Source: WHSV01 sp050694055 (GTDB lineage: Bacteria > Actinomycetota > CADDZG01 > WHSQ01). Taken from it: a DNA stretch of 64,000 nucleotides. Below the pieces are notes generated by a model. That model saw nothing but the letters and a program-made list of their open reading frames with translations. It was not told the origin of the DNA and did no database searches. Location: positions 4,668-68,667 of the forward strand of contig JBOGWX010000066.1 in NCBI GenBank assembly GCA_050694055.1, read 5' to 3'. Position numbers and translations under genes: made by a program. Of this stretch, positions 18,206 to 29,823 are shown piece after piece (the first letter of the stretch is position 1; the number at the start of each line of letters is the position of its first letter).

Positions 18206-19237
18206 CTCACAGCGAGCGCAGCTTCCGAGCGCGTAGCTCTCTACCTGCAGGACAAGCACCCCATCGGGGATGGGATTCGTTACGCGCAACGGGCAGAGGA
18301 GAGAGGCTTCGAGTCCGTGTGGCAGGCCGAGTCGCGCCTCGTCAGAGAGGCCACCGTGCCCATGGCAGCCTTTGCCGCATCTACAAAACGCATCAAGATC
18401 GGCTCGGGAGTCGTTAACACGTGGACGCGCAACGTCGGACTACTGGCGGCGACCTTCGTCACGCTGGACGACCTTGCGCCGGGCCGCGTGGTGCTCGGAC
18501 TAGGGGCGTGGTGGGATCCGCTCGCGCGCAAGGTCGGCATCACCCGCCGTCATCCGCTTCGGTGCATGCGCGAGACGGTAGAGGCCTGCCGCGACCTCTT
18601 TACGCTCGAGGAAGTCTCCTATGACGGTGAGTTCGTCCACCTCGACGGGGTGAGGATCGACGTCGTCCACGGAGACTCGTCTGCGCGTGACATCCCGATC
18701 TACATTGGTGCCACCGGCCCCAAGATGCTCGAACTCTCGGGTCAGATCGCCGACGGCGTCGTCCTCAACTACATGGTCTCGCCGAGCTACAACGATCACG
18801 CGATGGAGCGACTCGAGGCGGGGGCCCAGCGGGCGGGCCGAAGCATCGACGACGTCGATCGCCCTCAGCTCGTGGTTTGTTCGCTCGACAAAGACCGGAC
18901 GAAGGCCCTCGACGCGGCTCGCCTGCTTCTGACGCAGTACCTCGGCCAGCAACCCCACATCATGAAGGCCTCAGGCGTCGACTCGTCGCTGATCGAGGAG
19001 ATCAACGCCGTGGTCGACTGGCCCGCCACCCACGAGGAGATCGAGAAGACGGCGGCCCTGGTTCCCGACGAGGTCGTCCAGCTCGTGAGCGCGTCGGGAA
19101 CGCCGGATGAGTGCCGAGCCAAGGTGGCCGAGTATGTCGAACACGGCGCGACCTGCCCCGTTCTGTATCCACTCGGGGACGACGTCGACGCGATGATCGA
19201 CGCCTTCGGCGTACAGGAAGAGAGGACTCTAGCTTGA
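18206..19237 (+). CDS. LLM-class flavin/F420 oxidoreductase at head of purine operon A
   Basis: Luciferase-like TIM barrel of about 343 residues. The conserved first strand (RVALYLQDKHPIGDGIRYA) is coded from about 18230, followed by SVWQAESRLVREATVPMAAF, KIGSGVVNTWTRNVGLLAA, LAPGRVVLGLGAWWDPLA and IPIYIGATGPKMLELSG, a pattern close to Mer-like F420 enzymes. No ATG, GTG or TTG exists in frame between the stop at 18176 and GTG 18317; a start at 18317 would remove strand 1. A ribosome site (AAAGGAG) lies at 18198-18204, so the true start codon is probably altered near 18209. The stop overlaps YgeY (TTGA). It may act on a heterocycle in this pathway. Confidence 0.82.
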   Translation, partial: LTASAASERVALYLQDKHPIGDGIRYAQRAEERGFESVWQAESRLVREATVPMAAFAASTKRIKIGSGVVNTWTRNVGLLAATFVTLDDLAPGRVVLGLGAWWDPLARKVGITRRHPLRCMRETVEACRDLFTLEEVSYDGEFVHLDGVRIDVVHGDSSARDIPIYIGATGPKMLELSGQIADGVVLNYMVSPSYNDHAMERLEAGAQRAGRSIDDVDRPQLVVCSLDKDRTKALDAARLLLTQYLGQQPHIMKASGVDSSLIEEINAVVDWPATHEEIEKTAALVPDEVVQLVSASGTPDECRAKVAEYVEHGATCPVLYPLGDDVDAMIDAFGVQEERTLA

Positions 19238-20433
19238 GCGAATACCTGGAACAGGCGGGACGGTACCGCGATGACGTGACCCGTTTCCTGCGCGAGATCA
19301 TCGCCATCCCCTCCCCGTCGTGCGAAGAGGCAAAGGTAGCGCGACGCATCGCGGCCGAGATGGAAACGCTCGGATATGACGAGGTCACCTCGGACGGGAT
19401 GGGTAACGTCGTGGGTCGCATCGGCGGCGGCAGGACCAAGGTCGTCCTCGACGCCCACATGGACACGGTCGGAGTGGGAGACCCCTCGGCGTGGCCCCAT
19501 GATCCCTTCGAGGGCAAGGTCAGCGATGGTGTCGTCTTCGGCCGCGGGGCTTCCGACAACAAGGGAGCGATCGCATCACAGGTCTACGGTGGGAAGCTCA
19601 TGGCCGACCGCGGCCTCGACGGCGCGGACGTTACCGTCTACGTGGTCGGCACGGTCATGGAAGAGGATTGTGACGGCCTCGCACTCGGCTATTTCCTCAC
19701 GGAGACCGTGACCGGCGTCGACGCGGTCGTGCTCGGCGAGTGCACCAACCTCGCCGTCTACCGAGGCCATCGTGGCCGGATGGAAATTTCCGTTCAGACC
19801 AGGGGGGTGTCGGCGCACGCGAGCGCGCCCGAGCGCGGCGACAACGCGGTTGCGGCGATGGCCCCGATCATCCTCGAGGTATCCGAACTGAACGAGCGAC
19901 TTGCCGACGACTCTTTTCTCGGACGCGGAACGATCGCCGTAACCAAGGTCGAATGCGAGACGGCGTCCTTGAACGCGATTCCCGATTCGTGCACGATCTT
20001 TCTGGATCGCCGGCTGACCGCGGGTGAGACGCTAGAGTCGGCGGTGAAGGAGGTGGCCTCACTGAGCTCGGCGAAGAGGGCAACGGTCGAGGTTCTCGAA
20101 TACTCCCGGCCCGCTTACACCAGGCTGGCCCTCGAGACCGACAAGTACTATCCGACGTGGGTGCTCGAAGCGGATCACCCGCTCGTCAGGGCGGGCGTGA
20201 CGGCCGGCGAGGCGGCCCTCGGCAGTGCCCCGGAGGTGGACAAGTGGACGTTCTCCACCAACGGCGTGGCATCCGCGGGCCGTCTCGGGATTCCGACCAT
20301 CGGATTCGGACCGAGCGAGGAACGGTGGGCCCACTCCGTGCTCGACCAGTGCCCGATCGACCATCTGGTGTCCTCGATCGCCTACTACGCGGCACTGCCC
20401 GCGGCCATCGCCGGTATCGGGGAGCAGAGATGA
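19234..20433 (+). CDS. ygeY: YgeY-family M20 metallohydrolase
   Basis: 399 residues. The TTG at 19234 overlaps the preceding stop. M20 peptidase/deacylase fold: metal motif VVLDAHMDTVGVGD, second motif FGRGASDNKGAIASQ, Glu pair in MEEDCDGLA, dimerisation domain with RGHRGRMEISVQTRGVSAHAS, and C-terminal STNGVASAGRLGIPTIGFGP. This matches the YgeY hydrolases found with ygeW, ygeX and ssnA in the E. coli purine/uric-acid-linked cluster. Likely removes an acyl or carbamoyl group from a ring-opened intermediate. Translationally coupled on both sides. Confidence 0.88.
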   Translation: MSEYLEQAGRYRDDVTRFLREIIAIPSPSCEEAKVARRIAAEMETLGYDEVTSDGMGNVVGRIGGGRTKVVLDAHMDTVGVGDPSAWPHDPFEGKVSDGVVFGRGASDNKGAIASQVYGGKLMADRGLDGADVTVYVVGTVMEEDCDGLALGYFLTETVTGVDAVVLGECTNLAVYRGHRGRMEISVQTRGVSAHASAPERGDNAVAAMAPIILEVSELNERLADDSFLGRGTIAVTKVECETASLNAIPDSCTIFLDRRLTAGETLESAVKEVASLSSAKRATVEVLEYSRPAYTRLALETDKYYPTWVLEADHPLVRAGVTAGEAALGSAPEVDKWTFSTNGVASAGRLGIPTIGFGPSEERWAHSVLDQCPIDHLVSSIAYYAALPAAIAGIGEQR

Positions 20434-20533
20434 GCGATCGTCTCGACGATCGCGTGCATTGCCCGGCGCCGCCGTGGGTCGGCGGCGAGAAGCGCAGCCA
20501 CTCGAGGAGTGGCTCAGCGGAAGGGGAACAGAG

Positions 20534-20550
<17 letters not shown>
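20425..20550 (+). repeat. 22-bp direct repeat of a start region flanking three hairpins
   Basis: The 22 bases covering a start codon and codons MSDRL occur at 20425-20446 and again, identical, at 20529-20550. Between and across them lie three perfect 8-bp stems: 20434-20453 (GCGATCGT/ACGATCGC, 4-base loop), 20467-20487 (CGCCGCCG/CGGCGGCG, 5-base loop) and 20496-20514 (AGCCACTC/GAGTGGCT, 3-base loop). The block separates ygeY from the molybdenum hydroxylase. It may tune translation or mRNA processing inside the operon. Confidence 0.8.
20430..20537 (+). CDS. 35-codon leader-like ORF between ygeY and xdh
   Basis: Begins ATGA inside the ygeY stop and ends ATGA inside the next start, so ribosomes could pass from YgeY through it to the hydroxylase. 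The peptide starts MSDRLDD, sharing its first five residues with the downstream protein, then becomes a low-complexity Arg/Ser/Gly sequence with no known domain. It spans the three hairpins of this block. It may be a coupling peptide or simply the by-product of a duplicated start region; no independent evidence that the product is made. Confidence 0.4.
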
Positions 20551-24459
<3,909 letters not shown>

Positions 24460-24471
24460 ACGGGAGGAAGA

Positions 24472-25467
24472 GTGGGACGCACTGAAATGGGGGGCAGGGA
24501 CTTTATCTCGACCGCCGACTGGTCGGTCGAGGAGCTCGGTGTCGCTCTCGACGCCGCGCGCGAGCTGAAAGGGGCTTTCAAGTCGGGCGAAGCTCATCGG
24601 CTGCTGCCCGACAAGACGTTGTTCATGATCTTCCTCGATCTCTCGACCAGGACACGCAACGCCTTCGAGGCTGGAATGACGCAGCTCGGCGGGCATGCAC
24701 ACTTCATCGACGCGAACACGTCACAGATTGCTCACGGCGAGAGCCCGCGCGACATGGGGATCATCCTGTCGTCCTACGGCCACGGGATTGCGATCCGCCA
24801 CGACAAGGTGCCGGGCGAGGGCAACGCCTATATGAGGGAGGTGGCGCGGAACTCCGGGGCACCGGTCATCAACCTGCAGTGCGACGAGGACCATCCCACT
24901 CAGCAACTGGCCGATCTCATGACGATCGAGGAGGTTTTCGGCACGCGCGATCTGTCCGGAATGAAGGTGTGCGTCTCGTGGGCCTACGCGCCGTCGTACG
25001 CCAAGCCGATGAGCGTGCCCCAGGGACTCGCGTTGCTGCTCCCGCGTTTCGGGGCCGACGTCACGATCGCCCGGCCCCCCGAGTACCGGTTGATGTCGCA
25101 CGTGATGGAGCGCGCTCGAGCCCTGGCAACCGAGGGTGGCGGCTCGATCACCGAGGTCGATGACATGGATGCGGGCTTCTCCGGCGCGCAGGTCGTCTAT
25201 CCGAAGTCATGGGGGGCCGAGCACCTGTTCGGCAACGAGCAGGAGGCGCTGGCGCTCAACGCTCGGTACAAGGACTGGATCTGCGACGACCGGCGGATGC
25301 AGGTGGCCGGCGACGATTCGATCTACATGCACTGCCTGCCGGCCGACCGCGGCTACGAGGTGACCGACGAGGTCATCGACGGCGAGCAGTCGGTCGTTTT
25401 CCAGGAGGCCGAGAATCGTCTGCATACCGGGAAGGCCCTGCTGGCGCTGACCATAGGCGGCTACTAG
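24472..25467 (+). CDS. ygeW: YgeW-type knotted carbamoyltransferase
   Basis: 331 residues. GTG 24472 follows GGGAGGAA; ATG 24487 is possible. Carbamoyl-phosphate motif STRTR (58-62), HPTQQLADLMT (141-151), and the C-terminal MHCLPADRGYEVTDEVIDG typical of transcarbamylases. The insertion VSWAYAPSYAKPMSVPQG and the overall pattern match YgeW rather than ornithine or aspartate transcarbamylase. Its partners here (YgeY, SsnA, YgeX) point to a ureido intermediate, for example one yielding 2,3-diaminopropionate and carbamoyl phosphate. No carbamate kinase is in the window. Last gene of operon A. Confidence 0.9.
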   Translation: MGRTEMGGRDFISTADWSVEELGVALDAARELKGAFKSGEAHRLLPDKTLFMIFLDLSTRTRNAFEAGMTQLGGHAHFIDANTSQIAHGESPRDMGIILSSYGHGIAIRHDKVPGEGNAYMREVARNSGAPVINLQCDEDHPTQQLADLMTIEEVFGTRDLSGMKVCVSWAYAPSYAKPMSVPQGLALLLPRFGADVTIARPPEYRLMSHVMERARALATEGGGSITEVDDMDAGFSGAQVVYPKSWGAEHLFGNEQEALALNARYKDWICDDRRMQVAGDDSIYMHCLPADRGYEVTDEVIDGEQSVVFQEAENRLHTGKALLALTIGGY

Positions 25468-25611
25468 CCGCCGGCCTGTGCTCGAGCCGGGCCGCGACAT
25501 CGCCTGGCCGTCCGTCCTGCCACCCATCGTTATCCGGCTAAGTGTTCCGTGCGGACCAAACGCCGGATCGAGTTCCGCCGCCGGACCCATAGCTGGTTTG
25601 ACGAGACCTTA

Positions 25612-25641
25612 TGTAAGCGCTTAGATTGATGTAAGCGCTTA
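25612..25641. promoter_or_regulatory. Tandem LacI-type operators
   Basis: TGTAAGCGCTTA occurs twice (25612-25623 and 25630-25641), centres 18 bp apart, each around the perfect palindrome TAAGCGCTTA typical of LacI/GalR operators. The second ends 24 bases before the regulator start, so autoregulation of the regulator-importer operon is very likely. A related pair lies at 35147-35174. Confidence 0.85.
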
Positions 25642-25664
25642 AATCCACCTAAAGTCTGCACTGG

Positions 25665-26711
25665 ATGGGGGAAGTGGCCGAGCCGCAGGGACAGCGCCCC
25701 AACGTTTACCAGGTCGCCCAGCGAGCAGGGGTTTCGATCGCCACCGTGTCGCGCGTCCTGAGCGGGACGGGACCCGTCGCCCCCGAGACGAAGATGCGTG
25801 TGCTGGAGGCGGCCGCCAGCTTGAAATGGCGTCCCAGCCGTATCGCGCGGGCGCTGGCCGGCGAGAAGCACGCCGCAGTCGCGATCGTATTTCCGGATCT
25901 GTCCGGCCCGTACTACGCCGAGGTGATCCGAGGGTTCGAGGAGGCGGCCGTCGAGCACGGGAGCGCCACGTTCGTGCTCGCGACGCACGGGCGCGACAAC
26001 GGTGACGAGATGGTGCGTGAGCTCGCGGAACGGTGCGACGGCGTAGTCATCATGGGCCGGACGGTCTCGGATGAGCTGGTTTCGGAACTGGTCGGGCTCG
26101 GCGCCCCGGTAGTGGTACTGGCCCGGCCCCCGGTCTCCGCCGCGCCGGCGGTGCGCTCCGAGAATCGCGCACCGAGCCTGTCGCTGACCTCCCATCTCCT
26201 CGAACACGGCCGGCGCCGGCTCCACTTCCTCGGCGACCCCGCCCTCTCGCCCGACCTCCAGCGGCGCTGGCTCGGCTTCGCTGAGGCCCACCGGGCGGCC
26301 GGCCTGGCCGCTCCCGACGAGCCAGACGTGTGCGGAGGGTTCGAGGAGGAGCACGGGTACAAGGCGGCGCTCGATCTTCTGCAGCGCGACGGGGAGGTCG
26401 ACGGCCTCGTCTGCGGGAACGACCAGCTCGCGTCCGGCGCCTACCGCGCCGCCGAGACCAGCGGAGCCGCTATCCCCGGCGACGTTGCCGTCACCGGTTG
26501 GGACGGCATTGCGGCCTCGCGGCTTCTGGTTCCGGCCCTCACGACCGTGCGCCAGCCGATGCGGGAGCTGGGCGCTACCGCGTGCCGCCTGCTCGTGCAA
26601 CGGATCGAACGACCCGAGGAGATCCCGCACAACGTCACGCTGCCCACCGAAGTCATCATCCGCTCCAGCTGTGGCTGTCCGAGTCGTCAGGGGGAAAGTT
26701 ATGAAACCTAA
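25665..26711 (+). CDS. LacI-family transcriptional regulator of glycan island
   Basis: 348 residues. N-terminal HTH (NVYQVAQRAGVSIATVSRVLSG, about residues 13-34) with hinge WRPSRIARALAG, then a periplasmic-binding-like effector domain (VAIVFPDLSGPYYAEVIRGFE; DGLVCGNDQLASGAYRAAE; VAVTGWDGIAASRLLVPALTTVRQP). It overlaps the binding-protein start by 11 bases. The twin operators directly upstream, and the similar pair before the secreted glucanase, define its likely regulon. The effector is probably the sugar imported by the adjacent transporter. Confidence 0.93.
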   Translation: MGEVAEPQGQRPNVYQVAQRAGVSIATVSRVLSGTGPVAPETKMRVLEAAASLKWRPSRIARALAGEKHAAVAIVFPDLSGPYYAEVIRGFEEAAVEHGSATFVLATHGRDNGDEMVRELAERCDGVVIMGRTVSDELVSELVGLGAPVVVLARPPVSAAPAVRSENRAPSLSLTSHLLEHGRRRLHFLGDPALSPDLQRRWLGFAEAHRAAGLAAPDEPDVCGGFEEEHGYKAALDLLQRDGEVDGLVCGNDQLASGAYRAAETSGAAIPGDVAVTGWDGIAASRLLVPALTTVRQPMRELGATACRLLVQRIERPEEIPHNVTLPTEVIIRSSCGCPSRQGESYET

Positions 26712-27966
26712 CCGGGTGAACCGAACGAGTCGCGTTCTGGTCGGCGCAGTGGCGCTGGCGCTCGTGCTCGCAGGGTGCGGTCGAACCGAAGATGACGGGG
26801 GTCGGGCCTCCGGGGAGCCGGAGGGCCCCGTCGAGGGAACCCTCCAGGTTTGGGCCATGGGGACCGAGGGTGAGAACCTCGGCGTGCTGGCCGAGGACTT
26901 CATGAAGGAGAACCCCGACGTCACCGTCAAGGTCACGGCGGTGCCCTGGGAGGCCGCGCACGACCGGATCGTGAACGCCATCGCCGGCGGGCAGGTCCCG
27001 GACGTCAGCCTCATCGGGACGACGTGGATGGGTGAGTTCGCCGGACTCGGTGGGCTCGACCCCACGCCCTCGAGCATCGATCCGGGAGCGTTCTTCGAGG
27101 GGGCCTGGGACACCACGGTGGTGGACGGCACCAGCTACGGCGTGCCGTGGTACGTGGAGACCCGCCTCCTCTACTACCGGACCGACGTGGCCGAGAAGGC
27201 CGGCTTCACGGAACCGCCGGGCAGCTGGGACGAGCTGAAGCAGATGGTCGGGGGCATCGTCGATGCCGGCACCGAGTACGGCATCTCGCTGCAGCCCGGC
27301 GGGACCGGCTCGTGGCAGACGTTCATGCCCTTCTTCTGGCAGCAGGGCGGCGAGATCGTCGACGACGGCGATGAATTCACGCTCGACTCGCCCGCCTGTG
27401 TCGAAGCCCTCGCCTACTACGACTCCTTCTTCGAGGAGAACCTCACGTCCGTCGAGGCCTTCGAGCTCACACTGGAGAGCGCCTTTGCCGAGGGTCAGAT
27501 CGGGTCGTTCATCAGCGGACCGTGGATGATCGGGCTCGTCAACGATGCGGGGGCCGGGCCAAACTCTTGGACGGTCGCGCATCAACCGACCGAGGAGGCC
27601 GGCACCTCGTTCGTCGGAGGCGGGAACCTGGCGGTCTTCGAGCAGTCGGACAACAAGGCGGCGGGGTGGGCGTTCGTCGAGTACCTGTCTCAGCCCGAGG
27701 TCCAAGTTAAGTGGTACGAGACGGTCAGCGGCCTCCCGGCCGCTACTGCGGCCTGGGACGACGAGACACTGGCGGGTGACGAGCTGCTGTCGGCGTTCGG
27801 TGAGCAGCTCGAGGACGCCAAGTCGCCCCCTGCGATCGCGACGTGGGAGCAGGTCGCAGCCGCGATCGACTCCCAGATCGAGCAGGTCACGGTTGGTGAC
27901 GCCACTCCCGAGGATGCGTGTCAAGCCATGCAGGAGGAGGCGTCCTCAATCGGGACCGGCCTGTGA
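26701..27966 (+). CDS. ABC sugar transporter, substrate-binding lipoprotein
   Basis: 421 residues, ATG 26701 within the end of the regulator gene. Lipobox LALVLAGCG places the lipidated Cys about residue 26. The mature part is a family-1 extracellular binding protein: LQVWAMGTEGENLGVLAEDFM, VTAVPWEAAHDRIVNAIAGG, YGVPWYVETRLLYYRTD, GSFISGPWMIG and KAAGWAFVEYLSQPEVQVKW. It captures an oligosaccharide outside the cell for the two permeases that follow. No ATPase gene is present, so a shared MsiK/UgpC-type ATPase elsewhere is expected. Confidence 0.93.
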   Translation: MKPNRVNRTSRVLVGAVALALVLAGCGRTEDDGGRASGEPEGPVEGTLQVWAMGTEGENLGVLAEDFMKENPDVTVKVTAVPWEAAHDRIVNAIAGGQVPDVSLIGTTWMGEFAGLGGLDPTPSSIDPGAFFEGAWDTTVVDGTSYGVPWYVETRLLYYRTDVAEKAGFTEPPGSWDELKQMVGGIVDAGTEYGISLQPGGTGSWQTFMPFFWQQGGEIVDDGDEFTLDSPACVEALAYYDSFFEENLTSVEAFELTLESAFAEGQIGSFISGPWMIGLVNDAGAGPNSWTVAHQPTEEAGTSFVGGGNLAVFEQSDNKAAGWAFVEYLSQPEVQVKWYETVSGLPAATAAWDDETLAGDELLSAFGEQLEDAKSPPAIATWEQVAAAIDSQIEQVTVGDATPEDACQAMQEEASSIGTGL

Positions 27967-28901
27967 GGGCAACCGCTCGAGCACAAGGGCGGGCGCGCAA
28001 CGCCGGCGGCCGGCCCACAGGTCTCCGTCCGCGCCGCGAGGCGTTGGTCGGTTGGAGCTTCGCGCTCCCCTTCTTAGTGCTGTTTGTCGTGTTCATGGCC
28101 GGGCCGATCGCGGTCTCGTTCGTCACGAGCTTCACCGATCTGCGGGTCACCGACATCCGTGACCCGCTGAACGTAAACGTCGTCGGTCTCGACAACTACA
28201 CCGATGTGCTCGGCGACCCGAAGTTCCACAAAGCTGCGGTGAACACCGCGCTCTACGTGCTGTTATGCGTACCGCTCACGATGGGGCTGGGCCTGCTGAT
28301 CGCGGTGGGGCTGAACCAGGGGATCGTCAAGCTCCGTAACGTCTTCCGCCTCGGCTACTACCTTCCGCAGGTGACCAGCATCGTGGCGATCGCGGTCGTG
28401 TGGCGAATGATGCTGGGGACGGAGACCGGTCTCATCAACGGATTGCTCGACAGCGTGGACATCGACGGGCCGGGATGGCTGACCGACAGTCGTTTCGCAC
28501 TAGGGTCGATCATAGTGATGACCACCTGGCGCGGGCTCGGCCTCCAGATGGTCATCTTCCTCGCCGGCCTGCAAGCGATCCCCGCCGACCTCCTGGAAGC
28601 GGCTGCGGTGGACGGGGCGGGGCCATGGCAGCGCTTCTGGCGGATCACGTTCCCGTTGCTCCGGCCGACGCTGTTGTTCTCAGGTGTGGTCGCGACGATC
28701 GGCTTGCTGCAATTCTTCGAGGAACCGTTCGTGATGACGCAGGGCGGCCCGCTCGACTCGACGCTGTCGGTCGCGTTCCATGCCTACAACCAGTTCAGCT
28801 TCGGCAACTACGGCTACACGGCCGCGATCAGCTACGTGCTCTTCCTGGCGGTCGCGGCGCTCACGTTGATCCAGTTCCGGCTCTTGCGACCGACGACTTG
28901 A
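27963..28901 (+). CDS. ABC sugar transporter permease 1 (MalF type)
   Basis: 312 residues, GTG 27963 overlapping the binding-protein stop (GTGA). Six membrane segments after a basic cytoplasmic N-terminus. The permease signature EAAAVDGAGPWQRFWRITFPLLRP (EAA loop) lies around residues 215-240. It forms the channel with the next gene and docks an ATPase encoded elsewhere. Confidence 0.92.
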   Translation: MRATARAQGRARNAGGRPTGLRPRREALVGWSFALPFLVLFVVFMAGPIAVSFVTSFTDLRVTDIRDPLNVNVVGLDNYTDVLGDPKFHKAAVNTALYVLLCVPLTMGLGLLIAVGLNQGIVKLRNVFRLGYYLPQVTSIVAIAVVWRMMLGTETGLINGLLDSVDIDGPGWLTDSRFALGSIIVMTTWRGLGLQMVIFLAGLQAIPADLLEAAAVDGAGPWQRFWRITFPLLRPTLLFSGVVATIGLLQFFEEPFVMTQGGPLDSTLSVAFHAYNQFSFGNYGYTAAISYVLFLAVAALTLIQFRLLRPTT

Positions 28902-28912
28902 GGAGCCGAGCG

Positions 28913-29800
28913 ATGGCGACGGTTACAACTCCCTCCACAGCCACCGAGAGCCGCCCGGTCCGCCGGCCGGCCGGCGTGCGCGGCCGCCGCGGCCGAGGAA
29001 TCTGGCTCCACCTGGCGCTGATCGCAGGGCTGGTGCTCGTCGCGGGGCCCTTCGTGTGGATGGTCCTGGGCTCGTTCAAGGAGACCGCCGAGCTGCGGCA
29101 GATACCGCCGACGTGGATCCCCGAACACGCAACGCTCGATAACTACCGTGATCTGTTCGATCGCCTGAACTTTCCCCGCTTCTTCTTCAACTCGGCGCTG
29201 GTGGCGATCTCCGTGACGGTGGGAAACCTCCTCTTCTGCTCGATGCTCGGTTACGCGCTCGCGAAGCTCAATTTCCCAGGTAAGAGGATGCTCCTGCCCA
29301 TCGTCCTCGGCACGATGATGATCCCCGCCTTCGTGACCTTCATGCCGCTCTTCGTGCTGGTGGCGAACATGGGCCTCGTCAATACGCACGCGGGTTTGAT
29401 CCTTCCCTTCCTCGCGCAGGGGCTCGGCGTCTTCCTGATGCGGCAGTTCATCAGCACGATCCCCGATGATCTTCTCGACGCGGCGCGGGTAGACGGCGCC
29501 GGCGAGTACGCGGTGTTCTTCCGGGTCGTGCTCCCGCTGTGCGGACCGGCCCTGGCGACGCTCGGGATCCTTACCTTCCTCACCAACTGGAACAGTTTCC
29601 TGTGGCCTCTTGTGGTCTCCAGCACAGAGGACCTGTACACGCTCCCGGTCGCGATCGCGCTGTTCTCGATCGGGCAACAAGAATCCAACCTGGGCCTGCA
29701 ACTGGCCGGCTCGTTCGTCGTGATCCTGCCGGTCGTGCTGCTGTTCTTCGCCATGCAGCGCTACGTCATCCAGGGGATAGCGACCAGCGGCATCAAGTGA
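28913..29800 (+). CDS. ABC sugar transporter permease 2 (MalG type)
   Basis: 295 residues. ATG 28913 with GAGGAG 7 bases upstream. Begins with a hydrophilic 35-residue tail, then six membrane helices. EAA loop DAARVDGAGEYAVFFRVVLPL and the MalG-type C-terminal QRYVIQGIATSGIK are clear. Second half of the sugar import channel. Confidence 0.92.
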   Translation: MATVTTPSTATESRPVRRPAGVRGRRGRGIWLHLALIAGLVLVAGPFVWMVLGSFKETAELRQIPPTWIPEHATLDNYRDLFDRLNFPRFFFNSALVAISVTVGNLLFCSMLGYALAKLNFPGKRMLLPIVLGTMMIPAFVTFMPLFVLVANMGLVNTHAGLILPFLAQGLGVFLMRQFISTIPDDLLDAARVDGAGEYAVFFRVVLPLCGPALATLGILTFLTNWNSFLWPLVVSSTEDLYTLPVAIALFSIGQQESNLGLQLAGSFVVILPVVLLFFAMQRYVIQGIATSGIK

Positions 29801-29823
29801 GGGCAACGGAGGGGGACGGACGA

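Noticed and set aside
20430..20533. ATG 20430 as upstream start of the molybdenum hydroxylase
   Set aside because: It is in another frame and stops at 20537; the enzyme starts at ATG 20534.
24472..25467. Ornithine or aspartate transcarbamylase
   Set aside because: The insertions, C-terminal pattern and neighbours fit YgeW; no arginine or pyrimidine genes are nearby.
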